Below, one piece after another: positions 6,795 to 15,278 of a stretch of 64,000 nt of DNA. The first letter of the stretch is position 1, and every line of letters begins with the position of its first letter. Under the pieces are notes generated by a model. It worked only from the letters and a program-made list of their open reading frames with translations, did not search any database and was not told the DNA's origin. The stretch comes from Mucilaginibacter pankratovii (GTDB lineage: Bacteria; Bacteroidota; Bacteroidia; Sphingobacteriales; Sphingobacteriaceae), in NCBI RefSeq assembly GCF_014773265.1, contig NZ_JACWMY010000018.1, positions 31,640 to 95,639 of the forward strand, written 5' to 3'. The position numbers and the translations under genes were made by a program.

Positions 6795-8147
6795 ATGGTA
6801 TCTGAACAAGCAGGACAAGAACTCGATAAAAAACTTTTTGGCGATGATTTCGCCTGGGGGGTATCTACCGCCGCCCTGCAAATAGAAGGCTCCTGTGGTG
6901 CCGACGGAAAAGGACCGTCTATCTGGGATACCTTTACTGCCAAAAAAGGCAAGATACTTAACGGCGATACACCCATAACCGCCTGCAATTTTTATGAGAA
7001 TTACCGGGAGGATATCGACCTGGTAAAAAAGCTTAACATTCCGAATTTTCGTTTTTCAATCGCCTGGCCGCGCATTTTGCCAAAGGGCGAGGGCGAAGTA
7101 AACCAGGCAGGGATAGATCATTATAATAAGGTTATAAACTATTGCCTCTCACAAGGTGTTGAACCCTGGCTCACCATTTATCACTGGGATTTGCCGCAAG
7201 CTTTGGAAAACAAAGGCGGCTGGACAAACCGCGACATCATTGGCTGGTTTACCAATTACGTACAAATTTGTGCCGACGCTTTCGGCGACCGGGTAAAAAA
7301 TTGGATGGTAATGAACGAGCCGGCCGTTTTTACCGGTGCAGGTTATTTTTTAGGTATCCACGCTCCCGGCAGAATGGGCTTGCGAAATTTCCTGCCCGCG
7401 GTGCACCATGTGGTTTTGAGCTTAGTGGCAGGCGCAAAGGTGATGCGCAAAACACTGCCCCATGTGCATTTAGGCACCACGTTCTCCTGCTCGCATATCG
7501 AACCACATTCTAACAGGCCTAAAGATGTAGCTGCTGCCGGGCGTGCAGAAGCGTTAATAAACCGTTTGTTTTTAGAGCCGATATTGGGTTTAGGCTACCC
7601 CACGGAAGTTGCGGCTCTAAAAGGGATTCAAAAGTATTTTAAGCCGGGCGACGAGGATAACATGAGCTTTGATTTTGATTTTATCGGCCTGCAGAACTAT
7701 ACGCGAGAGATTGTAAAATATTCTTTTTTTACTCCCTACATCGGCGCTACACTGGTTAAAGCCGAAAAACGTGCTGTTGAGTTGACGGCTATGAAATGGG
7801 AAGTGCATCCACCCGCCATTTATCATATGCTGAAAAAGTACGATAGCTACCCGCAAATAAAAAAGATCATCGTCACCGAAAATGGTGCCGCTTTCCCGGA
7901 TGTGGTTACCGGTGATACTGTTGACGATCCTAAACGTGTAACCTACTTGCAAGACCATCTGCAGCAGGTTTTAAAGGCAAAACAGGAGGGCTGCAAGGTA
8001 TTTGGTTATTTTGTGTGGACGCTAACCGATAATTTTGAATGGGCCGAAGGCTATCACCCCAGGTTTGGGCTGATACATGTTGATTTTGATACGCAGAAGC
8101 GCATAGTCAAATCATCAGGCCAGTGGTATGCTAAGCTGCTCGGGTAG
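6795..8147 (+). CDS. Glycoside hydrolase family 1 beta-glucosidase
   Basis: 450 residues, typical for GH1 enzymes that cleave beta-glucosides or related beta-glycosides with retention. The N-terminal WGVSTAALQIEG, the acid/base Glu175 in MNEP and the nucleophile Glu362 in TENG are all present, as is the aglycone-side WTLTDNFEWAEGY block. There is no signal peptide, so it acts in the cytoplasm on imported saccharides. It is convergent with, and overlaps by 33 bases, the sensor kinase gene downstream. The in-frame ATG at 6795 gives the usual length. Confidence 0.95.
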   Translation: MVSEQAGQELDKKLFGDDFAWGVSTAALQIEGSCGADGKGPSIWDTFTAKKGKILNGDTPITACNFYENYREDIDLVKKLNIPNFRFSIAWPRILPKGEGEVNQAGIDHYNKVINYCLSQGVEPWLTIYHWDLPQALENKGGWTNRDIIGWFTNYVQICADAFGDRVKNWMVMNEPAVFTGAGYFLGIHAPGRMGLRNFLPAVHHVVLSLVAGAKVMRKTLPHVHLGTTFSCSHIEPHSNRPKDVAAAGRAEALINRLFLEPILGLGYPTEVAALKGIQKYFKPGDEDNMSFDFDFIGLQNYTREIVKYSFFTPYIGATLVKAEKRAVELTAMKWEVHPPAIYHMLKKYDSYPQIKKIIVTENGAAFPDVVTGDTVDDPKRVTYLQDHLQQVLKAKQEGCKVFGYFVWTLTDNFEWAEGYHPRFGLIHVDFDTQKRIVKSSGQWYAKLLG

Positions 8148-10253
8148 CCGGGTTTTATTATCTACACCAGGCGCAGGGAGGCTTACAAAAAAGGTAGAGC
8201 CGGCGGTTGGGTTGTTCTCAAACCAGATCTTACCGTTGTGTTTTTCCACTATCTGGCGGCAAATTGATAAGCCCAATCCGAAAGACTTCTCACCATCTGT
8301 ACCCGGCCGCTGCGCGCTGGTGAACATATTAAATACCTGATCTTTAAGTTTTTCGGGGATGCCAATGCCATTGTCTTCTACCGATATGATCACTTCACCT
8401 ACACCGGTTTTTACCCTCACATGGATAGACTGACCGGTTGGGCTGAACTTGATGGCATTACTGATGAGGTTACTAATTACCCTCCAGATCTTTTCGCGGC
8501 TGATGACCAGTTCCTGTTGTTTGTTCAGTGGTTCTAAAAGGATTTTCTGGCCCTTTTCTGCGGCTTTAAACCGTAATAACTCTACGCTGTTGCTTACCAG
8601 CGAGTTTATCTCTACAGGCTCCAAATTTAACTGTACCGAAGCGATGTTTGTTGCTTCCAATATCTCGTTGATCAGTTCCAGCGAGTTTACCGATGTTTCT
8701 TTCACCAGGTTTATCAGCTCTTTCTGGTCGTCGGTATAATCGTCTTCGGCCATCATAGCGGTTAATGAGGCTATACCGCCGATAGGGTTGCGCAGATCGT
8801 GCGCCACGGTGCGTAAAATGCGGTCTTTCTCCTGGCTGCTGTTACTCAACTCGTTCAGCGCGTTCTCCAGCACATGGTTCTGCTCGTTTATTTGCTGGTT
8901 GAGGATATTTACCGTCAACACATCTTTTTTAGAGCGCCTCCAGTTACGAAATACCAGGAAAATGATTGCTGAGGCCAGCACAGCTACAAGGCCTATAACA
9001 TATAAATAAATGGCCTGCAACTTGTTATCATTACTCAGGGTGTCTATCTCGTGTTGCTTTTCGTAATTTGCCAGTTGTTGATTTACGTCGCTTTCCATCA
9101 GCAGGCTGGCACGCGCCGTAATAGAATCTTTTAGCAGGTTATAACGCTGTATGTGATTTATTGCGCTTCGCAGGTTGTTCTTCTTGATATAGTAGTTACC
9201 TAAAAGCCGGTTGTAATCTGCTTCCGCGTCCGGGTTTTTTATGGTATCCAGTTGGTTGCGTAAATTGCCGAGGAGGTTTTTAAGCGAATCCTGCTGATTC
9301 ATTTTCAGGTATAGATTACCCAGTTTTACTTCCGTTAATTGTGCGTCCACATTATCGTAGCGCGGCTGCAGGTTTATGGCTATACTTTTACGCAATAAGC
9401 CCATAGCTGTAGCGGTATCGCCTTTTTGGATATATACTTCTGCTTTGTTGCCATAAACTACGCCGCGGGCCATATCCAGGTGCAGCTTCCTGTCCGGGAA
9501 GGCGGGAGCGCTGCTGTCGATCAATGCCAGCGCCTTGTCGAAATAAACAATGGCGCTATCATTATCGGCGTTATGGCGGTAGCTTAGGCCTACGTTATCT
9601 AATAATTCCTGCCTGCGGTAAAAGCTTACAAAATCTTTATTAAGGGTGTAATTTTCTACCTTGTTTTGCTTATAGCTGTCTTTAAAATAGCTGGCCGCCA
9701 GTTTATAATGCCCTTTTTTGTACATGATCATCCCCATGCGATAGGTATAATCGCCAAGGGCCGCAAAATTTAGATAGTTTTTGCCGGTTAGATAGCCCTG
9801 GTAATAACTTTGATAGGCGTCGGTATACTGTTTCAGTTCGAAATACGAATCGCCGCGGGCAAAGTTGGCCTCGGCGTAGTTCATAGAATATTGTTTGGGG
9901 GTTACGCTGTTTTTGGCTATGGCAACCATGCTGTCGGCATATAACAAGGCGGTTTCATACTCGTGCTTTAATTTTTGGTAATGCACGTAATGAAAAGCAT
10001 AAAACCGAAAACGATCGTTAATGGTAGGGTTTGGCAGGCGTTTAAAGGCCGAATCCATAAAACGAACAGCCGCATCGCTGTTTCTGAGGCCCCAAATTTT
10101 GTCGGCTTTGGTTTGCACCGTTAAATATTCTTCAGAATAGTTTCCATCATCGACAGCCTTTTTCTCTCCGCACGATACTATCGTAAGCGTTAGTAAAAAA
10201 AGCCACCAATTACAGTTTAGGAGTTTCCTTGCAGAATACTTAAGTTCGTACAT
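8115..10253 (-). CDS. TPR-containing membrane sensor histidine kinase
   Basis: About 712 residues from the ATG at 10253. An N-terminal hydrophobic segment with a lipobox-like IVSC (Cys28) leads into a periplasmic region of about 360 residues with TPR-like repeats (for example GDSYFELKQYTDAYQSYY and AEVYIQKGDTATAMGLL). A transmembrane helix near residues 414-437 precedes a coiled linker, then HisKA with phospho-acceptor His485 in VAHDLRNP, and an ATPase domain with NLISNAIKF, DNGIGIP and GLGLSICRQIV. No response regulator is adjacent, so it is an orphan kinase; the partner is unknown. Its 3' end overlaps the convergent glycosidase by 33 bases. Confidence 0.92.
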   Translation of the reverse strand: MYELKYSARKLLNCNWWLFLLTLTIVSCGEKKAVDDGNYSEEYLTVQTKADKIWGLRNSDAAVRFMDSAFKRLPNPTINDRFRFYAFHYVHYQKLKHEYETALLYADSMVAIAKNSVTPKQYSMNYAEANFARGDSYFELKQYTDAYQSYYQGYLTGKNYLNFAALGDYTYRMGMIMYKKGHYKLAASYFKDSYKQNKVENYTLNKDFVSFYRRQELLDNVGLSYRHNADNDSAIVYFDKALALIDSSAPAFPDRKLHLDMARGVVYGNKAEVYIQKGDTATAMGLLRKSIAINLQPRYDNVDAQLTEVKLGNLYLKMNQQDSLKNLLGNLRNQLDTIKNPDAEADYNRLLGNYYIKKNNLRSAINHIQRYNLLKDSITARASLLMESDVNQQLANYEKQHEIDTLSNDNKLQAIYLYVIGLVAVLASAIIFLVFRNWRRSKKDVLTVNILNQQINEQNHVLENALNELSNSSQEKDRILRTVAHDLRNPIGGIASLTAMMAEDDYTDDQKELINLVKETSVNSLELINEILEATNIASVQLNLEPVEINSLVSNSVELLRFKAAEKGQKILLEPLNKQQELVISREKIWRVISNLISNAIKFSPTGQSIHVRVKTGVGEVIISVEDNGIGIPEKLKDQVFNMFTSAQRPGTDGEKSFGLGLSICRQIVEKHNGKIWFENNPTAGSTFFVSLPAPGVDNKTRLPEQLSIPLA

Positions 10254-10336
10254 CAACGTTTTAGGGGCAGTTAAACACCTCACCAACAAATATAATATTC
10301 AGCAGAATATTTTAGTTATAAAACAACCTAAAATAA

Positions 10337-11518
10337 TTAACTAAAAGCGTTTTCGCCGGTAACATCCATCCCGGTTATCAGCAAATGGATATCGTGCGTG
10401 CCTTCATAGGTAATTACCGATTCTAAATTCATCATGTGGCGCATTATCGGGTACTCGCCGGTGATGCCCATGCCACCCAGCATCTGGCGGGCCTCGCGGG
10501 CAATATTAATGGCAATTTCCACGCTGTTACGCTTAGCCATAGAGATCTGCGCCGGGGTAGCACGGTTCTCGTTCTTTAAAGTGGCTAAACGCCAAACCAG
10601 CAATTGGCCTTTGGTTATCTCGGTTATCATTTCGGCCAGTTTTTTCTGCTGCAGCTGAAAGCCTGCTATCGGCCTGCCAAACTGAATGCGTTCTTTAGAA
10701 TAACGGAGTGCGGTATCATAACAATCCATCGCCGCGCCCAATGCGCCCCACGCTATACCATAACGAGCCTGATTAAGGCAGCCAAGCGGGCCCTTTAATC
10801 CCGAAACATTTGGCAGCAAGTTTTCTTTTGGCACTTTTACGTTATCAAAAACAAGCTCGCCCGTGGCGGATGCTCTTAGGCTCCATTTGTTGTGAGTTTC
10901 GGGGGTGCTGAAGCCCTCCATGCCGCGCTCTACTATCAATCCGCGTATTTTACCTTCTTCATCCTTGGCCCATACAATGGCAATATCCGCGAAAGGGGAG
11001 TTGGAGATCCACATTTTTGCGCCGTTAAGTAAATAATGGTCGCCTTTATCTTTTATATTGGTTACCATGCCGCTGGGGTTGCTGCCATGGTCGGGCTCGG
11101 TAAGGCCAAAACAGCCCATCAACTCGCCCGAGGCCAGTTTTGGCAGGTATTTTTGTTTTTGCTCTTCAGACCCGTAAGCATTAATAGGGTACATCACCAG
11201 CGAACCCTGTACCGATGCGGTAGACCTGATGCCCGAGTCGCCGCGTTCTATCTCCTGCATAATAATACCATAAGCCATGTAATCCAGGCCCATGCCGCCG
11301 TATTCAACCGGGATGGTAGGGCCGAAAGCTCCTATCTCCGCAAGCCCTTTCAAAAGCTGTTTCGGGAACTCGGCTTTCTGCGCGTAATCCTCAATAATTG
11401 GGCTTACTTCTTTCTTCACCCAATCGCGCACGCTTTGGCGGATAAGTTTGTGTTCTTCTGATAAAAATTCGTCTATCTGGTAGTAATCCGGTGCTTCGTA
11501 CAGGTCGGTTTTGGCCAT
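10337..11518 (-). CDS. Acyl-CoA dehydrogenase, glutaryl-CoA dehydrogenase type
   Basis: 393 residues, flavin-dependent. The acyl-CoA dehydrogenase blocks are in order: N-terminal helical domain, GCFGLTEPDHGSNPSG beta domain signature, and the C-terminal catalytic Glu372 in YEGTHDIH, which together with the MWISNSPFADIAIVWAK segment resembles glutaryl-CoA dehydrogenases. These oxidatively decarboxylate glutaryl-CoA to crotonyl-CoA in lysine and tryptophan breakdown. The isobutyryl or other short-chain enzyme is a less likely alternative. A TATATTTG promoter box at 11539-11546 (minus strand) precedes the start. Confidence 0.88.
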   Translation of the reverse strand: MAKTDLYEAPDYYQIDEFLSEEHKLIRQSVRDWVKKEVSPIIEDYAQKAEFPKQLLKGLAEIGAFGPTIPVEYGGMGLDYMAYGIIMQEIERGDSGIRSTASVQGSLVMYPINAYGSEEQKQKYLPKLASGELMGCFGLTEPDHGSNPSGMVTNIKDKGDHYLLNGAKMWISNSPFADIAIVWAKDEEGKIRGLIVERGMEGFSTPETHNKWSLRASATGELVFDNVKVPKENLLPNVSGLKGPLGCLNQARYGIAWGALGAAMDCYDTALRYSKERIQFGRPIAGFQLQQKKLAEMITEITKGQLLVWRLATLKNENRATPAQISMAKRNSVEIAINIAREARQMLGGMGITGEYPIMRHMMNLESVITYEGTHDIHLLITGMDVTGENAFS

Positions 11519-11538
11519 GGTAATATGTATTGGTTGGC

Positions 11539-11546
11539 CAAATATA
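11539..11546 (-). promoter_or_regulatory. -7 promoter box of acyl-CoA dehydrogenase gene
   Basis: TATATTTG on the minus strand, 20 bases before the ATG at 11518, matches TAnnTTTG exactly. A -33 TTTG at the right distance is not clear. Confidence 0.45.
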
Positions 11547-11603
11547 TACAGGATTTAGGGGATTAAATAACCTAAAAACGTTGATTTTGATATAGTGGGG
11601 GCA

Positions 11604-11638
11604 CTTTTTAGTAAAAAGTAGGTTTAAACGATTTAAAC
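11604..11638. promoter_or_regulatory. Two adjacent operator-like palindromes between divergent genes
   Basis: CTTTTTAGTAAAAAG (11604-11618, perfect, one-base centre) is followed four bases later by GTTTAAACGATTTAAAC (11622-11638, seven-base arms, three-base centre). They lie between the divergent dehydrogenase and folB genes. AT-rich palindromes can arise by chance, so this is a candidate only. Confidence 0.35.
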
Positions 11639-11725
11639 ATGGTTTTTGGGAGAAAATATTTTTTAGCAATTAATCATTATCAACAATTGCCTCCCTCAAA
11701 CCAAATAAAAACCTAATTTTACCAC

Positions 11726-12103
11726 ATGGTAAAAGTAGCTTTACAAGGCGCGGAGTTTTTTGCTTATCACGGGTTTTACCCGCAGGAGCAGCTTTTGGGT
11801 ACCCGTTTTGTAGTGGATATTGAGGTGGTTTTTGAGAACGCCTATGATTTTAACGACGATAAGATTGCTAATACGGTGAATTACGAGGAGTTATACCTTA
11901 TTGCCAAAACCGAAATGCAGCATACCCGCAAACTTATCGAAACCGTGGCCCAGGGCATTATTGACGGCATAACCGGTAAGTACGGCTATGTAAGAGCAGC
12001 ATCCGTTACTATTAAAAAGGCTCACCCGGCTTTGGGTGGCCCTGTGCAAAACTCGGTAGTGAGTATTAGTTATAATAAAGATAAAGCGAAGCATGGCCTT
12101 TAA
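11726..12103 (+). CDS. folB: Dihydroneopterin aldolase
   Basis: 125 residues, the usual size. FolB splits 7,8-dihydroneopterin to 6-hydroxymethyl-dihydropterin and glycolaldehyde in folate synthesis. Family marks are FFAYHGFYPQEQ, the NYEELY segment, ETVAQGI and KKAHPALGG. A TAATTTTA box ends four bases before the ATG. The gene overlaps the next one, an FAD-linked oxidase, by 11 bases; that oxidase may use an alpha-hydroxy acid and the link to folate (glycolaldehyde to glycolate) is suggestive but unproved. Confidence 0.93.
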   Translation: MVKVALQGAEFFAYHGFYPQEQLLGTRFVVDIEVVFENAYDFNDDKIANTVNYEELYLIAKTEMQHTRKLIETVAQGIIDGITGKYGYVRAASVTIKKAHPALGGPVQNSVVSISYNKDKAKHGL

Positions 12104-13490
12104 TAAAATAAACGCGGAAAGCCTTGCCGCCATAACCGCTATTGTGGGCAGCGATGCCGTGTTAAGCACACCGGCAACCATAGCGGGTTACAGCCACGAT
12201 GAAACCGAGGATCTGGTGTACTACCCCGAAGTAGTGGCCAAGCCAAAGGACACACAGGAAGTGGCCGCTTTAATGCGATTTTGTAACCAGAACCTTATCC
12301 CGGTTACACCACGCGGGGCCGGTACGGGTTTGGCGGGCGGCGCGCTGGCTATTAATGGCGGCCTGATGATCTCGATGGAGCGTTTTAACCAGATCCTGGA
12401 CATTGACGAGATGAACCTGCAGGCCACCGTTGAGCCGGGCGTTATAACCGAGATATTTATAAATGCCGTTGCCGAAAAAGGCCTGCTATACCCGGTAGAC
12501 CCTGCCAGCAAAGGCAGTTGTTTTATAGGAGGGAACGTGGCCAATTGCAGCGGCGGGCCAAGGGTGGTGAAGTACGGCACTATACGCGAATATGTGCTGA
12601 ATATGGAGGCAGTGCTGCCAACCGGAGAGGTGATCTGGACGGGCGCCAATACCCTCAAATATGCTTCGGGCTATAATTTAACCCAATTGCTTATTGGCAG
12701 CGAGGGTACGCTGGCCATCGTTACCAAAATTGTGGTTAAGCTGATACCCAAACCTACTTTGGATGCCTTGATGCTGGCATCTTTTAATTGTAACGAGGAT
12801 GCCTGCGCGGCGGTTTCGGCGATATTCAGGGCGGGGGTGGTGCCATCCGCGCTGGAGTTTATGGAGCGCAAGGGGATAGAGTGGGTGATAGAGCATGACG
12901 GGCTAACCTTCGACCTGCAGGATGGAGCGGAAGCGTTCCTGCTGATAGAAGCCGACGGTACCAACCAGGATGTGATATTTGCCGACTGCGAAAAGATAAA
13001 CGAAGTTTTAGAAGCGCATAATTGCCGCGACGTACTGTTTGCCGATACCTCGGCACAAAAAGAAGAGATCTGGCGCATCCGCCGCACCATGGCGGTTTCG
13101 GTAAAGTCAAATTCGATATACAAGGAGGAGGATACCGTAGTACCACGTGCCGCGCTGCCAAAACTCATTAATGGCATTAAAGAAATTGGCAGCCGTTACG
13201 GTTTTGCATCGGTTTGCTACGGCCACTGTGGGGATGGCAACCTGCATGTAAACATCATTAAAGCCGGTATGAGCGATGAAGACTGGAACAATAAACTAAA
13301 AGCCGGCATCACCGAGATTTTTGAACTAACCGTTAGTCTTGGCGGCACCATCTCCGGCGAACATGGTATTGGTGTGGTGCAAAAGGAATTTATGTCGCTG
13401 AAGTACACGCCTATACACTTTGCACTTTGGAAAGGGATAAAAGCTGTTTTTGATCCTAATGGAATCTTGAATCCGGGGAAAATCTTTTAG
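12093..13490 (+). CDS. FAD-linked oxidase, GlcD / D-2-hydroxy-acid dehydrogenase type
   Basis: 465 residues. The N-terminal FAD-binding (PCMH) domain shows PRGAGTGLAGGAL and the GGNVANCSGG block, and the C-terminal domain shows YGHCGDGNLHVNI with the metal/substrate His residues and SGEHGIG. This family oxidises glycolate, D-lactate or D-2-hydroxyglutarate. No GlcE/GlcF-like subunit is adjacent, so a D-lactate or 2-hydroxyglutarate dehydrogenase is as likely as a glycolate oxidase subunit. It overlaps folB by 11 bases and is probably cotranscribed. Confidence 0.9.
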   Translation: MAFNKINAESLAAITAIVGSDAVLSTPATIAGYSHDETEDLVYYPEVVAKPKDTQEVAALMRFCNQNLIPVTPRGAGTGLAGGALAINGGLMISMERFNQILDIDEMNLQATVEPGVITEIFINAVAEKGLLYPVDPASKGSCFIGGNVANCSGGPRVVKYGTIREYVLNMEAVLPTGEVIWTGANTLKYASGYNLTQLLIGSEGTLAIVTKIVVKLIPKPTLDALMLASFNCNEDACAAVSAIFRAGVVPSALEFMERKGIEWVIEHDGLTFDLQDGAEAFLLIEADGTNQDVIFADCEKINEVLEAHNCRDVLFADTSAQKEEIWRIRRTMAVSVKSNSIYKEEDTVVPRAALPKLINGIKEIGSRYGFASVCYGHCGDGNLHVNIIKAGMSDEDWNNKLKAGITEIFELTVSLGGTISGEHGIGVVQKEFMSLKYTPIHFALWKGIKAVFDPNGILNPGKIF

Positions 13491-13526
13491 ATGGCAGATG
13501 AAACGGCTATTGGTTTAGTTTTGAGG

Positions 13527-14015
13527 TTATTTAGTAGAAGGCAGTATCTCAATAATTTCAGCTTCTCCTATTTGTAACCCAGCTTCGTGTATCCACCAAT
13601 TTCGGCCGACATTTATATAATGGTCAAATCTTTGGTTTAATATGAACCGAACAATAACTTCATTCACATCGCCCGGCATAAATAACCCATCATATTCAAA
13701 TAAGATCTCCCCGATATAGGTCTGCAAAAGACGACCATTTAAATATTCAAATACATGATTTGGCCGGTACCCACTACTGAATCCGGTTTTTCTACCGCCC
13801 TCCTCAGTGCTTTTAAGTTTTAACATTGCCCGTACGCACAATAGCCCACGATAGCTTTCATATTCAATATCTTGGTGACTGGCATTTGTGTATTTGTCGT
13901 AGGCAATTATGTCAAATACTTTGGATGCGCCGGTGTTAAGCCATCTTTTGTAGATAAGTTTCTCATTTATACATAAATGCAAGACGTTATCCGCTATTTT
14001 CTTTGATACAAGCAT
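13527..14015 (-). CDS. Stand-alone EF-Tu domain III-like protein
   Basis: 162 residues with no GTPase motifs. After ~50 residues of unrecognised N terminus, the rest follows EF-Tu domain III block by block: EEGGRKTGF, GYRPNHVFEY, MPGDVNEVIVRF and a C-terminal HEAGLQIGEAEII that aligns with the REGGRTVGAGVV strand. EF-Tu domain III is a beta-barrel that contacts aminoacyl-tRNA and EF-Ts; what a lone copy does is not known to me. It lies five bases downstream of a thioesterase gene in the same direction and probably shares its transcript. Confidence 0.75.
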   Translation of the reverse strand: MLVSKKIADNVLHLCINEKLIYKRWLNTGASKVFDIIAYDKYTNASHQDIEYESYRGLLCVRAMLKLKSTEEGGRKTGFSSGYRPNHVFEYLNGRLLQTYIGEILFEYDGLFMPGDVNEVIVRFILNQRFDHYINVGRNWWIHEAGLQIGEAEIIEILPSTK

Positions 14016-14020
14016 TAAAG

Positions 14021-14467
14021 TTAATTCGTATTCAAAATCAACCTCGGCTCATCGTAATCTATCATTTTTTGCCTGCCCTCCCTGGGGATAGAGATAGATT
14101 TGCCTGCGGTATAATCATAACTGATACACACGGTTTTGCAGGTGGTGCAGATCTCTTCGCCTTTATCGGTAAGTTTTACCAATACATGCATCACATCAAA
14201 ACTGCTGTTGCCTATGCGGATAACGCGCACGTAGCAAACCAGCCGGTCATCAATAGTTACGGGTTTTAGGTAGTTGATCTCAGACCGACCCACAATAATG
14301 CCAGTTTCCTTTATGTTCCAATGGGCAACATCGCGCCAGTAATTAAAACGGGCCACTTCAAAATAGGTGAGGTACACGGCATTATTTACGTGACCCACGC
14401 TATCGATATCCGAAAAGCGGATGGCTATGTCGGTTTTATACTTGTAATCTGTTAGTTTTTCAGCCAT
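14021..14467 (-). CDS. Acyl-CoA thioesterase, hotdog fold (4HBT)
   Basis: 148 residues with the 4-hydroxybenzoyl-CoA thioesterase-type signature RFSDIDSVGHVNNAVYLTYFEVAR; the Asp and the following GHVNN are the catalytic and substrate positions of the YbgC/FcbC group. Such cytoplasmic enzymes hydrolyse acyl-CoA thioesters; the chain is not predictable. Divergent from the small heat-shock gene, with two dyads between them, and upstream of the EF-Tu-like gene. Confidence 0.9.
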   Translation of the reverse strand: MAEKLTDYKYKTDIAIRFSDIDSVGHVNNAVYLTYFEVARFNYWRDVAHWNIKETGIIVGRSEINYLKPVTIDDRLVCYVRVIRIGNSSFDVMHVLVKLTDKGEEICTTCKTVCISYDYTAGKSISIPREGRQKMIDYDEPRLILNTN

Positions 14468-14472
14468 AGTAG

Positions 14473-14515
14473 GACAACTTGTCTGTTGGGTTTTTATTTT
14501 ACAGACATTCTGTCT
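14473..14515. promoter_or_regulatory. Paired GACA/TGTC dyads upstream of hsp20
   Basis: GACAACTTGTC (14473-14483) and AGACATTCTGTCT (14503-14515) are both perfect dyads sharing the half-site GACA, 30 bases apart centre to centre. They lie between the divergent thioesterase and Hsp20 genes. A shared repressor or activator site is a reasonable guess. Confidence 0.45.
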
Positions 14516-14602
14516 TGTAAACGCCTGGTTTTTACTGTTGGTATAACAGTTGATAAATCATCAACGAAGTTAATAAAAACAAAAACTCAGGAGGATATAA
14601 AA

Positions 14603-15040
14603 ATGACATTAGTAAAATTTAACAACGGACTGAAAAGCAATGTTAATCCATTCTTTAACGATGTATTCGATTCTATCGTAAACGATTCGTTTTTAAGCGA
14701 CAAATTGGTTGCACGTGTACCTGCCGTAAACATAGCAGAGAACGACAGCGAATTTCATATAGAATTAGCAGTACCGGGCTTAAAGAAAGAAGACTTTAAA
14801 ATTAACCTGGATAAAAATGTGTTGAGCATTTCGGCAGAAAAGAAAACCGAAAACGGCCAGGAAGTAAAGAAATACAGCAAACGCGAATATAGCTACAACT
14901 CATTTGTACGCTCGTTCACCTTGCCAGACAGCGCCGATTACGCTAAGATTGAAGCTGATTATACCGACGGGATCTTAAAACTTACCGTGGCAAAAAGAGA
15001 AGAAGCTAAATTTCAATCAAGAGAAATAGCTGTAAAATAA
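14603..15040 (+). CDS. Small heat-shock protein, Hsp20/alpha-crystallin family
   Basis: 145 residues. After a short N-terminal arm (NPFFNDVFDSIVND) comes an alpha-crystallin domain with AVPGLKKEDFKINL, VLSISAEKK, a REYSYNSFVRSFTLP segment and DGILKLTVAKRE. These ATP-independent holdases form oligomers that bind unfolding proteins. An unusually good Shine-Dalgarno AGGAGG at 14589-14594, nine bases ahead of the ATG, fixes this start over an in-frame upstream one at 14486. It is monocistronic and ends before a repeat and a terminator. Confidence 0.95.
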   Translation: MTLVKFNNGLKSNVNPFFNDVFDSIVNDSFLSDKLVARVPAVNIAENDSEFHIELAVPGLKKEDFKINLDKNVLSISAEKKTENGQEVKKYSKREYSYNSFVRSFTLPDSADYAKIEADYTDGILKLTVAKREEAKFQSREIAVK

Positions 15041-15052
15041 TTGAAGAGTTAG

Positions 15053-15135
15053 GACCCTCACCTAAATCCTCTCCAAAGGAGAGGACTAAAAAAAATCTTT
15101 ACTCCCTCTCCTTTGGAGAGGGCTGGGGTGAGGCC
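15053..15135. repeat. Nested palindromic repeat
   Basis: Outer arms CCTCACC / GGTGAGG enclose two near-palindromes, CCTCTCCAAAGGAGAGG at 15068 and a 19-base relative with CCCTCTCC at 15104. The whole can fold as one long hairpin. It resembles the CTCTCC-type palindromic repeats widespread in Bacteroidota intergenic regions. Confidence 0.7.
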
Positions 15136-15168
15136 CTAAAGAGTGTTTTCATAAGTTTGGTTTAGTTT

Positions 15169-15202
15169 AAAGGCCGTTCTGTAAAAGGAGCGGTCTTTTT
15201 TT
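15169..15202. terminator. Rho-independent terminator
   Basis: Imperfect stem AAAGGCCG / CGGTCTTT with one G-T pair, followed by a run of T. It ends the hsp20 transcript and faces the end of the convergent yajQ gene. Confidence 0.65.
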
Positions 15203-15278
15203 ATTTCGGATTTAGGGTGTTCGATTTCGGATTTAGAAAATAAATCCGAAAGCTCAAATCCCAATTCCAAAATCCTCC

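Noticed and set aside
12221..13177. Minus-strand frames opposite the FAD-linked oxidase
   Set aside because: Shadow of codon bias; no motifs, no start signals.
14486..14602. N-terminal extension of the Hsp20 gene
   Set aside because: A strong AGGAGG precedes the internal ATG, and the extension overlaps the dyad region and has no Hsp20 similarity.
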